Shown: positions 15,107 to 23,411, counted from the first letter of the stretch. The stretch: DNA of 45,674 nucleotides from an uncultured Christensenella sp. (GCA_905193155.1 CAJJNQ010000019.1:1-45674); one strand, 5' to 3'. Numbers and translations: made by a program. Notes: generated from the letters alone by a model not told the origin.

Positions 15107-15919
15107 ATGCAGACGGAGGAAAAGCCGTTCAAAATCGGTCTGGCGTTGGGCGGAGGCGCGATGCGCGGCCTGGCGCACATCGGCGCAATGCAGGTGATGG
15201 AGGAACATGGCATCATGCCGGATGTCGTGGCCGGCACGAGCATCGGTGCGTTCGTTGGCGGCGTATACGCCTGCGGCATGAGTTTGAAGATGATGGAGCG
15301 CTTTTGCTATTCCATCAATGAAAAAGATCTGATGGATGTGGTGCGTCCGCGGCAGGGATTGATCGGCGGTGCGCGCATCGAGCGGATGCTCCGCACGCTG
15401 ACCGGCAACCGAACCTTCGACCAGGCGCGCATCCCCTTTGCCGCTGTGGCGACCGAATTGGAGCGGGGAGAGCGCTTTGTGTTCCAAGAAGGTCCGATTT
15501 GGGAGGGCGTTCGCGCGTCGATCTCGATCCCCGGCATCTTTGTGCCCTTCCATACCGGCGGCCATACCTATGTGGACGGCGGCGTGGTGGACCGCGTGCC
15601 GATCGCAGCGGCGCGGGAGCTGGGCGCGGATTTCGTCATCGGCGTCGATGTGGGCTACCGCGGCGGCGAATCGCCCTGCGACGACCTGTTCAAGATCATC
15701 CTGCACTCGATGGAGATCATGGAATGGCAGGTCATGCAGCGCAGGGTGGGAGAGGGCGATTTCGTGCTCGCGCCGAGCCTGCTGGAGATCAACCCCGCCT
15801 CCATGGCGCAGGCCGAAACCTGCATCCGGATCGGCAGGGAGGAGATGCAGCGCCGCCTGCCGGAGCTTCAGGAAGCCATTGAAAAGAAAAAGGCCGAGCT
15901 TGCTGCTCGGCAGGAATAA
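15107..15919 (+). CDS. ylbK: Patatin-like phospholipase family protein (YlbK/RssA)
   Basis: A 270-residue patatin-fold hydrolase. The oxyanion glycine-rich motif GLALGGGAMRGLAHIG, the nucleophile S45 in AGTSIGAF and the catalytic aspartate D157 in TYVDGGVVDRVP form the Ser-Asp dyad of lipid acyl hydrolases. There is no signal peptide. The real lipid substrate is unknown. The gene is divergent from ylbJ with 67 bases between them. It matches B. subtilis ylbK in identity and neighbourhood. Confidence 0.9.
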   Translation: MQTEEKPFKIGLALGGGAMRGLAHIGAMQVMEEHGIMPDVVAGTSIGAFVGGVYACGMSLKMMERFCYSINEKDLMDVVRPRQGLIGGARIERMLRTLTGNRTFDQARIPFAAVATELERGERFVFQEGPIWEGVRASISIPGIFVPFHTGGHTYVDGGVVDRVPIAAARELGADFVIGVDVGYRGGESPCDDLFKIILHSMEIMEWQVMQRRVGEGDFVLAPSLLEINPASMAQAETCIRIGREEMQRRLPELQEAIEKKKAELAARQE

Positions 15920-15923
15920 AAAA

Positions 15924-15970
15924 CTGCCGCACATTTCCGTAAATTTCGGAAGATGCGCGGCAGCTTTTTT
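15924..15970. terminator. Bidirectional terminator between ylbK and tmcAL
   Basis: A long imperfect hairpin, CTGCCGCACATTTCCG (15924-15939) against CGGAAGATGCGCGGCAG (15947-15963), flanked by six Ts on the plus strand (15965-15970) and a matching A-run on the left (T-run on the minus strand). It ends the converging ylbK and tmcAL transcripts. Confidence 0.92.
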
Positions 15971-15975
15971 GTGAT

Positions 15976-17115
15976 TCAGGAGAGAATGCGCAATCGTTCG
16001 GTCAGGTCGCGGTGGGCGGGGTGACCGGAGAGCAGATCCCAGACGTCCTGCGCGGCAAAGTCCAACCGGAGCATGGCGTTGTGCGGCGCGTCGGCGGCCT
16101 TGACAATGAGCGGCAGTCGGCTCTTTTCGGAAATGGCGCGCAGCAGCGGCGCGGCGCTTTTGCGGAAGCCCAGTGCGCGGGCGTATTCCGGCTGCGGGTG
16201 AGAGCGGATGGTTTCCGCGTCCAGGTGCAGCAGCATCTGTACCAGCAGCCGACGGATCCGCGCGGGGGAATATCGGCGGCAAGCGATGCGCGTCAGCAGC
16301 TCGTTTAGATCCGCCGCTTCAAACGCTTCGCGGCAGAGACGGTTTTCCAGCCCTTCGGGGATGGCATAGGCGTCCCGAAGCACATCGGGCGGTGTGGTGC
16401 GCAGGATGTAGAGCAGGGTCTGCGAAAAACCGTCAAGATCGGGCAGCGGAGAGGGCAATGCGCCGAGTTGAAGCGCTCGCACCTCCTGCGGCATGGCGCA
16501 GGAAACATCCAGTCCTTCCCGCAGCGCGGCGCGGATGGCGGTAGCGGAGGCCATGGAGTGCAGCGTTTCATCCCGGTGCTCGGAATCTCGCTTTACCGGC
16601 ACGGGGAGAATGCGGCTGCCCAATTTTTGCAGCGCGCGAAGATACTCCGCTGCAAGGATCACGTTGGGCGGCGTAGGAACGCCCAGCGCCGCGGCGCGCG
16701 CGGCGGGATGCGAAAGCCCCTGCGCGAGCCCCTGGCGGATTTTTTCGCTCTCTTCCGCTGTTTCGGGGCGGCTCAGGCGGGTCAGCAGTGCGAGGTCGTC
16801 GTTTTCCGCGCCGAAGGAAAGATGCGTCACCACGCCCAGCGCATCCAGCAGCGACACGCCGCCGAAGGCGAAATCCTGCGCCGCCCGCACGGCAAAGAGC
16901 GCGGGCAGCTCCAGCACCAGGTCTGCGCCTCCGCGCAGCGCCGCTTCCGCGCGCGTCCATTTGTCCAGACAGGCGGGTTCGCCGCGCTGCACGAACGCGC
17001 CCGACATCGCGCAGACGAGAAAATCTGCGTTTGTCAACTTCTTTGCACGCGAAAGCTGGTGCGCATGACCGTTATGAAACGGGTTGTATTCGCAAATGAC
17101 GCCACAAACCTTCAT
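15976..17115 (-). CDS. tmcAL: tRNA(Met) cytidine acetate ligase
   Basis: A 379-residue member of the TmcAL (YlbM, COG1323) family, which makes N4-acetylcytidine at the wobble position of elongator tRNA-Met using ATP and acetate. The nucleotidyltransferase-like N terminus shows VCGVICEYNPFHNGHAHQL, and MSGAFVQRGEPACLDKWTRAEAALRGGADLVLELP is highly typical (two adjacent segments of one conserved block). HSMASATAIR follows. It is transcribed away from pta-ackA, which set the acetate pool. The start at 17115 leaves 128 bases to pta on the other strand. Confidence 0.93.
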   Translation of the reverse strand: MKVCGVICEYNPFHNGHAHQLSRAKKLTNADFLVCAMSGAFVQRGEPACLDKWTRAEAALRGGADLVLELPALFAVRAAQDFAFGGVSLLDALGVVTHLSFGAENDDLALLTRLSRPETAEESEKIRQGLAQGLSHPAARAAALGVPTPPNVILAAEYLRALQKLGSRILPVPVKRDSEHRDETLHSMASATAIRAALREGLDVSCAMPQEVRALQLGALPSPLPDLDGFSQTLLYILRTTPPDVLRDAYAIPEGLENRLCREAFEAADLNELLTRIACRRYSPARIRRLLVQMLLHLDAETIRSHPQPEYARALGFRKSAAPLLRAISEKSRLPLIVKAADAPHNAMLRLDFAAQDVWDLLSGHPAHRDLTERLRILS

Positions 17116-17130
17116 TTTTTACTTTTCTCC

Positions 17131-17159
17131 TTTTCAAAAGCGGGAAAACGCGCTATAAT
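17131..17159 (+). promoter_or_regulatory. Promoter of pta(-ackA)
   Basis: TTTTCA (17131-17136), 17 bases, then a perfect TATAAT (17154-17159). The transcript leader would carry a small hairpin, CCGGGC (17185-17190) with GCCCGG (17197-17202), before the pta ribosome binding site. Confidence 0.75.
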
Positions 17160-17243
17160 AACAATCGGCATATCAGGATCGTGACCGGGCAAAAGCGCCC
17201 GGCTGCACAATATATGTTAACACAACCAAGGAGGAAATGTAAA

Positions 17244-18233
17244 ATGTCTCTGATGGATCGCATTAAGGCGCAGGCGAAAGCCGACAAAAAGCGCATCGTG
17301 CTGCCTGAGGGCGCGGAAGAGCGCACGGTTAAGGCGGCTGCTATTCTGCTCAAGGAAGGCATCTGCGACGTCATTTTGCTGGGCGATGAGGAGAAGATCG
17401 CGGCCTACGGCGAGGATCTGACCGGCGCCACCATCATCAACCCCAAGAAGGCCGATTGCCTTCAGGAATATGCCGATACCCTCTATGAGCTGCGCAAGGC
17501 CAAGGGCATGACTCCTGAAAAGGCGCTGGCCACCATGCAGGACGAGACCTTCTTCGGCACCATGATGATGAAGAAGAACGCGGCCGACGGCATGGTCTCC
17601 GGTGCGATCCACTCCACCGCGGACACCCTGCGCCCGGCGCTGCAGATCATCAAGACCAAGCCCGGCGTGACCACCGCTTCCTCCTGCTTTGTCATGGAGA
17701 TCCCGAACAAGGCCTATGGTCAGGACGGCGTGATGATCTTTGCGGACTGCGCGGTCAACATCACTCCCGATGCGCAGCAGCTGGCCGCTATCGCCATCGC
17801 TTCCGCGCAGACCGCCAAGGACATCGCGGAGATCGCGGAGCCCAAGGTCGCCATGCTTTCCTTCTCTACCAAGGGCAGCGGCAAGGGCGAAATGGTGGAT
17901 AAGGTTCGTCAGGCAACCGAGCTGGTCAAGGAACTGGCTCCCGAACTGAATGTGGACGGCGAATTGCAGGCGGATGCTGCGCTGGTCGAAAAGGTCGGCC
18001 AGCTCAAGTCGCCCGGATCCGCTGTTGCGGGTCATGCCAACGTGCTGGTGTTCCCGTCCCTGGAGGCCGGCAACATTGGCTATAAGCTCGTGCAGCGTCT
18101 GGCCGGCGCGGAGGCCATCGGCCCGGTGATGCAGGGTCTGGCCCGTCCCGTCAACGACCTGTCCCGCGGATGCTCTGTCGAGGACATCGTCTCGCTCTGC
18201 GCGCTGACCGCCGTGCAGGCGCAGAAGGCGTAA
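17244..18233 (+). CDS. pta: Phosphate acetyltransferase
   Basis: A 329-residue enzyme converting acetyl-CoA and phosphate to acetyl phosphate. It is the short, single-domain Pta found in Firmicutes. Recognisable stretches: KKRIVLPEGAEERTVKAA, MVSGAIHSTADTLRPALQIIKT, LSFSTKGSGKG, and the C-terminal AGHANVLVFPSLEAGNIGYKL. The ATG at 17244 has AAGGAGG at about 9 bases. It is followed by ackA, forming the classical acetate-producing, ATP-yielding fermentation pair. Confidence 0.95.
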   Translation: MSLMDRIKAQAKADKKRIVLPEGAEERTVKAAAILLKEGICDVILLGDEEKIAAYGEDLTGATIINPKKADCLQEYADTLYELRKAKGMTPEKALATMQDETFFGTMMMKKNAADGMVSGAIHSTADTLRPALQIIKTKPGVTTASSCFVMEIPNKAYGQDGVMIFADCAVNITPDAQQLAAIAIASAQTAKDIAEIAEPKVAMLSFSTKGSGKGEMVDKVRQATELVKELAPELNVDGELQADAALVEKVGQLKSPGSAVAGHANVLVFPSLEAGNIGYKLVQRLAGAEAIGPVMQGLARPVNDLSRGCSVEDIVSLCALTAVQAQKA

Positions 18234-18266
18234 TTTTCCGCCTTCAAAGTTCAAGCAGAACCGGTT

Positions 18267-18294
18267 CCGGCAGACGGTTTGCGCCGCCTGCCGG
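18267..18294 (+). promoter_or_regulatory. Hairpin between pta and ackA
   Basis: CCGGCAG (18267-18273) pairs with CTGCCGG (18288-18294); the loop can pair further. It is followed by TATTTATAAAAAG, not a clean U-tract. It may be a partial terminator or a stabilising intergenic hairpin that sets relative pta/ackA levels. Confidence 0.5.
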
Positions 18295-18330
18295 TATTTA
18301 TAAAAAGAGTGTGATAAGGGGTTTGCCAAC

Positions 18331-19530
18331 ATGAAAATTCTCGTCATCAACGCAGGTTCTTCCTCAATCAAATACCAGCTCATCGACATGGACGATGAAA
18401 GCGTCATCGCCAAGGGTCAGGCCGAGCGCATCGGCATCGAGGGCAGCAACGTCAAGCAGTCCTCCGCCAAGGGCGAAATCGTGTTCAACGAGCCGCTGAA
18501 GAACCATTCCGACGCCATGGCCTACATTGTCAAGGCGCTGATCGATAAGGAAAAGGGCGTTATCGCCGACATGAAGGAGATCGACGCGGTCGGTCACCGC
18601 GTGCTGCACGGCGGCGCGTCCTTCACCGAGTCCCAGATCGTCAACCCCAAGGTCATGGAAGCCATCTATGACAACATCATCCTCGGGCCGCTGCACAACC
18701 CTGCCAACATTCAGGGCATTGAGGCCTGCCAGAAGATGATGCCCGACACCCCCAATGTCGCGGTGTTCGATACGGCTTTCCATCAGACCATGCCCGATTA
18801 TGCGTACATGTACGCCGTTCCCTATGACTACTACACCCGCCTGAAGGTTCGCCGCTACGGCTTCCACGGCACTTCTCACCGCTTCGTTTCCAAGCGCGCG
18901 GCGCAGATGCTCGGCTCCGCGGACGGCAAGGGCCTTAAGCTCATCATCTGCCACCTGGGCAACGGTTCTTCGCTCTCCGCCGTCAAGGACGGCAAGTGCG
19001 TCGATACCTCGATGGGCATCACGCCTCTGGAAGGCATGGTCATGGGCACCCGCTCCGGCGATATCGACGCGGCGGCGCTGCAGTACATCATGAAGCGCGA
19101 CGGCATCGGCATTGAAGAGATGACCACCATCCTCAACAAGAAGTCCGGCCTGATGGGCGTTTCCGGCGTGTCCTCCGATATGCGCGACCTGACGGCTGCC
19201 ATGGAAGCGGGCAACGAGCGCGCAATTCTTGCGATCAAGATGATGACCTACCGCCTGAAGAAGTACATCGGCGCTTATGCGGCGGCGATGGGCGGCGTGG
19301 ATGCGATCGTGTTCACCGGCGGCATCGGCGAGAACGTCGGCCACATCCGCAAGGCGGCGGTCGAGGGTCTGGAATACATGGGCGTCAAGCTCGACGACGA
19401 GAAGAACGCGACTACCCGCAACGACGGCTTCATCGAGGCGGCGGACAGCAAGGTCAAGATCATGGTCGTCAAGACCAACGAAGAACTGGCCATTGCCCGC
19501 GATACGCTCGAGCTGTGCGGCAAAAAGTAA
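18331..19530 (+). CDS. ackA: Acetate kinase
   Basis: A 399-residue enzyme of the ASKHA fold that makes ATP and acetate from acetyl phosphate. Signatures: ILVINAGSSSIKYQLID at the N terminus, VFDTAFHQTMPDYAYMY, RRYGFHGTSHRFVS, LGNGSSLSAVKDGKCVDTSM and FTGGIGENVGHIR. Length is standard. It lies 97 bases after pta and probably shares its transcript. Confidence 0.97.
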   Translation: MKILVINAGSSSIKYQLIDMDDESVIAKGQAERIGIEGSNVKQSSAKGEIVFNEPLKNHSDAMAYIVKALIDKEKGVIADMKEIDAVGHRVLHGGASFTESQIVNPKVMEAIYDNIILGPLHNPANIQGIEACQKMMPDTPNVAVFDTAFHQTMPDYAYMYAVPYDYYTRLKVRRYGFHGTSHRFVSKRAAQMLGSADGKGLKLIICHLGNGSSLSAVKDGKCVDTSMGITPLEGMVMGTRSGDIDAAALQYIMKRDGIGIEEMTTILNKKSGLMGVSGVSSDMRDLTAAMEAGNERAILAIKMMTYRLKKYIGAYAAAMGGVDAIVFTGGIGENVGHIRKAAVEGLEYMGVKLDDEKNATTRNDGFIEAADSKVKIMVVKTNEELAIARDTLELCGKK

Positions 19531-19578
19531 TTCTCCCGGCGGCATTGCGATAAATTTGCGTTATCAGGGAAAAATTCA

Positions 19579-19607
19579 TTGACAAACCTGTGCATTCTCT
19601 TTATAAT
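19579..19607 (+). promoter_or_regulatory. Consensus sigma-A promoter of ylbN-rpmF
   Basis: TTGACA (19579-19584), exactly 17 bases, then TATAAT (19602-19607): a perfect match to consensus. The start point would lie near 19614, with a leader of about 25 bases to the ylbN ATG. Confidence 0.92.
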
Positions 19608-19638
19608 TGGAAAATGGTTGTGTGCGAGGTGACAGCGT

Positions 19639-20154
19639 ATGTTGTTTTCTGTTGAGAAGGCTCTGAAGCTCCAGGGTGAGCGCCTGCCTTTTGAGGCGAC
19701 GGTGCCCGCGCCTGCGGAGGATTTCAGCGGCGATTTGATCAGTTTCGACGGCGATGTGATCTTGCGCGGATTCATGACCGGTATCGGCGATTCTGTCACG
19801 CTGGATGGGGAACTGTCCGCGTCTCTCGTCTCTCCCTGTGCAAGATGCCTGGAGGAAGCGAGACTCGACATGAAGGTGCCTTTCGACGAAATCTTTGTCA
19901 GGCAGCCTGATCCGGATCATCCCGACGCGTACCTTTTCGAAGGTTCCGAGGTCGATCTGACACAGCTGACGGTGGCGAACATCGCCATCAACCTGCCCAT
20001 GCAGTTCCTGTGCAAGCCGGACTGCAAAGGCTTGTGTCCCGTCTGCGGTCAGAACCTGAATCTTGGCTCCTGCGGGTGTGATCCCGCGCTGGAGCGGTCG
20101 GCGTTTTCCGCTCTGAAAGCGCTGCTCGATGTGAAAGATGACAAGGAGGTGTAA
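19639..20154 (+). CDS. ylbN: DUF177/YceD family protein (YlbN)
   Basis: A 171-residue DUF177 protein. This family sits beside rpmF across bacteria and is linked to 23S rRNA processing or accumulation in E. coli and plants; the biochemical role is not settled. Conserved cysteine patches are visible: CARCLEEARLD (C-x2-C) and CKPDCKGLCPVCGQNLNLGSC, which may bind zinc. It ends 5 bases before rpmF, with a shared promoter upstream. Confidence 0.88.
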   Translation: MLFSVEKALKLQGERLPFEATVPAPAEDFSGDLISFDGDVILRGFMTGIGDSVTLDGELSASLVSPCARCLEEARLDMKVPFDEIFVRQPDPDHPDAYLFEGSEVDLTQLTVANIAINLPMQFLCKPDCKGLCPVCGQNLNLGSCGCDPALERSAFSALKALLDVKDDKEV

Positions 20155-20159
20155 AAACC

Positions 20160-20351
20160 ATGGCAGTCCCTAAGGGTAAAATCTCCAAGGCTCGCAAGCA
20201 CGCCCGTCGTGCCAATTGGAAGCTCTCTCTGCCCGGCATCGTCGAGTGCCCCCAGTGCAAGACGATGAAGCTGGCTCACCGCGTCTGCAAGAAGTGCGGC
20301 TACTATGACGGCAAGCAGGTCGTCAAGGTCGCAGAAGAGAAGAATGCGTAA
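20160..20351 (+). CDS. rpmF: 50S ribosomal protein bL32
   Basis: A 63-residue ribosomal protein starting AVPKGKISKARKHARRANWKL, with four zinc-binding cysteines in CPQC and CKKC (the C+ form). AAGGAGG lies inside the end of ylbN, so the two are coupled. A terminator follows. Confidence 0.97.
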   Translation: MAVPKGKISKARKHARRANWKLSLPGIVECPQCKTMKLAHRVCKKCGYYDGKQVVKVAEEKNA

Positions 20352-20364
20352 TTCCTTGGATCAC

Positions 20365-20404
20365 AAAGCCCGTCGGTGTCGTTTATTCGGCACCGCGGGC
20401 TTTT
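20365..20404 (+). terminator. Terminator after rpmF
   Basis: AAAGCCCG (20365-20372) and CGGTG pair with CACCG (20391-20395) and CGGGC (20396-20400), followed by TTTT. The stem is about 12 bp with one bulge. Confidence 0.85.
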
Positions 20405-20420
20405 GCCGTCTTTACAACAT

Positions 20421-20446
20421 TTTTGATATGTGATTTTGATATGTGA
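20421..20446 (+). repeat. Perfect 13-bp tandem duplication
   Basis: TTTTGATATGTGA occurs twice head to tail (20421-20433 and 20434-20446), ending 14 bases before the HAD gene start and touching its ribosome binding site. It could be a slippage duplication or a tandem regulator site. Confidence 0.85.
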
Positions 20447-20460
20447 AAGGAAAGAAAACC

Positions 20461-21300
20461 ATGCGTTTTGACGAGGACACGCTCTATGTGACCGATTTGG
20501 ACGGAACGCTGCTGGGCAAGGACGCGCGCATTCCCCAAAAGGCTGTGGAAATGCTCAATGAGATGCTGGATTCCGGCCTGCCCTTCACCGTCGCAACGGC
20601 GCGCTCCTGGGCTTCTGCCGGGCCGATCGTAAAGCCGCTGCATTTGACGCTCCCGGCTGTGGCGTTCAACGGCGCGTTCCTGGTCGATCCGCAAAGCGGC
20701 GCGGCGCTGGATCAGTGCCTGTTTTCTGCGGAGCAGGCGCGGGAAATCGCGTCGGTCTACTTTGCTCACGGCTTATCGCCCCTGGTTTACGCCAAGGTGG
20801 GCGGGCAGGAAAAGGTCTCCTGGCTGCGAGCGATGGAATACGACGGCATTCGCGCCTATGCCGCAAAACGGAAAGGCGATCCGCGCCTGCGTCCCGTTGA
20901 GCGTGAGGACGAATTGTTTGAGGGCGAAATTTTCTATCTTTCCATGCTGGGCAGCCATGAGATGCTCGATCCGCTGGAGAAAATTGTGCGGCAGCTGCCC
21001 TTTGTCCACGTCAGCTTCACGTCCGACGCCTATCAGCCGGAGCTGAACTGGCTCGAGCTTTCCCGCACGGATGCGACCAAGGCCAAGGGCGTGGAAAAGC
21101 TGCGCCGCATGACGGGAAAGAGCCGCATCGTCTGCTTCGGCGACAATCTGAACGACCTGCCCATGTTCCGGGCGGCAGACGAATGCTATGCCGTTGCCAA
21201 CGCGCGGGAGGAGCTGAAAAGCACCGCAACAGGCGTGATCGGCAGCAACGGAGAATGCGGTGTGCCCGCCTTTATCCGCAGCCGCGCAAAGGCGGATTGA
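20461..21300 (+). CDS. Cof-type HAD-IIB hydrolase
   Basis: A 279-residue haloacid dehalogenase-superfamily phosphatase. Motif I is VTDLDGTLLG (nucleophile Asp), motif II TVATARSW, motif III lysine in DATKAKGVEKL, and motif IV FGDNLNDLPMF. The large C2-type cap lies between motifs II and III. Substrates of this family are mostly sugar phosphates or flavin precursors; none can be assigned here. The ATG at 20461 follows GAAAGGAAAG; the GTG at 20443 lies in the tandem repeat and is not used. Confidence 0.9.
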   Translation: MRFDEDTLYVTDLDGTLLGKDARIPQKAVEMLNEMLDSGLPFTVATARSWASAGPIVKPLHLTLPAVAFNGAFLVDPQSGAALDQCLFSAEQAREIASVYFAHGLSPLVYAKVGGQEKVSWLRAMEYDGIRAYAAKRKGDPRLRPVEREDELFEGEIFYLSMLGSHEMLDPLEKIVRQLPFVHVSFTSDAYQPELNWLELSRTDATKAKGVEKLRRMTGKSRIVCFGDNLNDLPMFRAADECYAVANAREELKSTATGVIGSNGECGVPAFIRSRAKAD

Positions 21301-21301
21301 C

Positions 21302-21330
21302 TTGCAATTTTCTTATCGGTTTGTTATCAT
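21302..21330 (+). promoter_or_regulatory. Promoter of plsX-acpP
   Basis: TTGCAA (21302-21307), 17 bases, TATCAT (21325-21330), placed 2 bases after the HAD stop codon. No FapR-type palindrome was noticed around it. Confidence 0.7.
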
Positions 21331-21365
21331 AGAGTAGAAAAAGCTGAAGATCGGGAGGGTCATTT

Positions 21366-22403
21366 ATGATCCGTATTGCGGTGGATGTTTACGGCGGCGA
21401 CAATGCGCCGGGATGCGTAATAGACGGCGCGCTGGAAGCGCTCAGGGCCATGGACGACGTTTCGATTCTCTTCTGCGGTGCGCAGGCGGAGGTCGAGGGA
21501 TTGCTCAACGGTCGGGAATACGACGCGCAGCGCGTCAGCATCGTTGATGCGCCCGACATCATCACCAACCATGAAAGCCCCACGCTCGCCATCCGCCGGA
21601 AGCTCAATTCCTCGATGGTGCGCGCGATGGATCTGGTCAAAAAGGGCGAGGCGGACGCGGTGGTCACGGCGGGGTCTACCGGTGCGGCGCTGGCGGGCGG
21701 CATTTTCCGCATGGGGCGCATCCGCGGCATCGATCGTCCGGCGCTGGGGCCTGTGCTGCCCACATCGGGCGAACATCCTGTGATACTGATCGACTGCGGC
21801 GCCAACGCGGACTGCAAGCCGGATTATCTCGTCCAATTTGCGCTGATGGGCCAGGCCTATATGAAGGGCGTGATGGGCATTGCCAATCCCAAGGTCGGCC
21901 TGCTCAACGTCGGTGCGGAGGATGAAAAGGGCAACGAGCTGTGCAAGGCGGTGTTCCCGCTGTTGAAAGATCACCCCGGCGTCAACTTCTACGGCAACGT
22001 GGAGGCGCGCGACGTGCTCACGGGCGTGGTGCAGGTCATCGTTTGCGACGGTTTCTCGGGCAATATCCTGCTCAAGTCCACCGAGGGTGCGGCGCAGCTG
22101 ATCTTCGGCAAGCTCAAAAAAGGTTTGATGTCGTCTGTGCGTTCCAAACTGGGGGCACTGATGGTCAAGCCTGCGCTCAAGACCGTCAAAAACGAGCTGG
22201 ATTACGAGCAGTACGGCGGCGCCGCGCTGCTGGGTGTCAAGGGCGCGCTGGTCAAGGCGCACGGTTCGTCCAAAGGCCATGCCTATGCCTGTGCCATCGC
22301 TCAGGCGCACACGATGGTCAAGGGCGGCGTTGTGGGAATCATTGCGCAGTCGCTCGAGGAGAGCGGCGCGGATTCAGATAAAGCAGATCAGAAGGAGGAG
22401 TAA
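21366..22403 (+). CDS. plsX: Phosphate acyltransferase PlsX
   Basis: A 345-residue enzyme that makes acyl-phosphate from acyl-ACP for phospholipid synthesis. Typical motifs: IAVDVYGGDNAPG (usually AVDAMGGDNAP), VTAGSTGAALAGG, PVILIDCGANADCKP, GNVEARDVLTG and VIVCDGFSGNILLK. The ribosome binding site is GGGAGGG. It is followed 3 bases later by acpP, whose product carries its substrate. Confidence 0.95.
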   Translation: MIRIAVDVYGGDNAPGCVIDGALEALRAMDDVSILFCGAQAEVEGLLNGREYDAQRVSIVDAPDIITNHESPTLAIRRKLNSSMVRAMDLVKKGEADAVVTAGSTGAALAGGIFRMGRIRGIDRPALGPVLPTSGEHPVILIDCGANADCKPDYLVQFALMGQAYMKGVMGIANPKVGLLNVGAEDEKGNELCKAVFPLLKDHPGVNFYGNVEARDVLTGVVQVIVCDGFSGNILLKSTEGAAQLIFGKLKKGLMSSVRSKLGALMVKPALKTVKNELDYEQYGGAALLGVKGALVKAHGSSKGHAYACAIAQAHTMVKGGVVGIIAQSLEESGADSDKADQKEE

Positions 22404-22406
22404 GAT

Positions 22407-22634
22407 ATGTTTGAACAGATTGCAGCGATGATCGCGGATCAGCTCGGCATCGACGCTTCCACGATCAAGCCGGAATCCCGGCTGGTGGAGGATCTCAAGG
22501 CAGACTCGCTGGACGTGGTTGCCATGATCATGGAGATGGAGAGCGAATTCGGCATCGAAATCCCCGATGAAGAGCTGACGCAGCTCCACACCGTGGCCGA
22601 TGCCATGAAGTACATCGAAGAGAACAGAAAATAA
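22407..22634 (+). CDS. acpP: Acyl carrier protein
   Basis: A 75-residue acidic four-helix ACP. The phosphopantetheine attachment serine is S34 in ADSLDVVAMIMEME. It is co-transcribed with plsX (GAAGGAGGAG upstream). Fatty acid synthesis enzymes are not in the window. Confidence 0.97.
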   Translation: MFEQIAAMIADQLGIDASTIKPESRLVEDLKADSLDVVAMIMEMESEFGIEIPDEELTQLHTVADAMKYIEENRK

Positions 22635-22657
22635 AATCATCCGTTATTATTCCCTTT

Positions 22658-22733
22658 ACGCACCGAAGCGGGTTTATCCCCTCCGGTGCGTAGGCATAAA
22701 TGAGCCAAACGCAGCCGTCTGGCTGATTTATGC
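22658..22733 (+). promoter_or_regulatory. Paired RNA hairpins in the acpP-rnc gap
   Basis: Hairpin 1: ACGCACCG (22658-22665) with CGGTGCGT (22684-22691). Hairpin 2: GCATAAAT (22694-22701) with ATTTATGC (22726-22733), continued by AGCC (22703-22706) with GGCT (22721-22724) across a G-G mismatch; a second AGCC (22713-22716) can compete for the same GGCT. Neither has a U-tract. They lie directly upstream of the rnc ribosome binding site and may be RNase III processing sites. Confidence 0.6.
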
Positions 22734-22754
22734 GAACCGAAAGGCAAAAAGAAT

Positions 22755-23411
22755 ATGTTTGAAGAACTGGAACAGGCCATTGATTACTCGTTTAAGGATA
22801 AATCACTGCTGAAGCTGGCGATGACCCATCCTTCCTATGCGGGGGAGACGCACGTTCACAACCAGCGGTTGGAATTCCTGGGCGATGCGGTGTTGCAGCT
22901 GTGTACCAGCGTCCGGCTGTATCATCAGTACCCCGATCTGCCGGAGGGCAAGCTGTCGCGCCTGCGCGCGCGCTGCGTGCAGGAGGGGGCGCTCGAGGTC
23001 GCGGCCAGAAGGCTGAATCTCGGCAAATACCTGCTGCTCGGCCATGGCGAAGAGCATGGCGGCGGGCGCGAAAAGCCCTCGATTCTCGCCGACGCGATGG
23101 AGGCGCTGCTGGGCGCGATGTATCTGGACGGCGCGATGGAAGAGGCGCGCAGGCTGATCGAGACTGTGGTGCCGATTGCGGACGTGCCGCGCGTGCATGA
23201 TTACAAGACCGAATACCAGGAGTTGTGCCAGCGCGTCACCGGCGAAGCACCGGTCTACCGCATCACCGGCGAGGATGGCCCCGCGCACGACAGGACGTTC
23301 TACGCGCAGGTGCTGCTGAACGACAAGGTAATGGGCGAGGGCGCAGGCGGCAGCAAAAAGCACGCAGAACAGCAGGCTGCGCGCGACGCGCTGAGCAAGC
23401 AGGGTCTGTAA
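22755..23411 (+). CDS. rnc: Ribonuclease III
   Basis: A 218-residue double-strand-specific endonuclease for rRNA and mRNA maturation. The catalytic domain holds NQRLEFLGDAVL (E40, D44) and DAMEALLGAMYLD (D113, E116), matching the four metal-binding acids of E. coli RNase III. The C-terminal dsRNA-binding domain ends GGSKKHAEQQAARDAL. The ribosome binding site is weak (GAAAGG), which fits control by the upstream hairpins. smc follows 21 bases later, as in Bacillus. Confidence 0.95.
   Translation: MFEELEQAIDYSFKDKSLLKLAMTHPSYAGETHVHNQRLEFLGDAVLQLCTSVRLYHQYPDLPEGKLSRLRARCVQEGALEVAARRLNLGKYLLLGHGEEHGGGREKPSILADAMEALLGAMYLDGAMEEARRLIETVVPIADVPRVHDYKTEYQELCQRVTGEAPVYRITGEDGPAHDRTFYAQVLLNDKVMGEGAGGSKKHAEQQAARDALSKQGL

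Noticed and set aside
14384..16282. A 632-codon minus-strand frame across ylbJ, its promoter and ylbK
   Set aside because: It crosses a divergent promoter region and overlaps two well-recognised genes in other frames; composition is that of a shadow.
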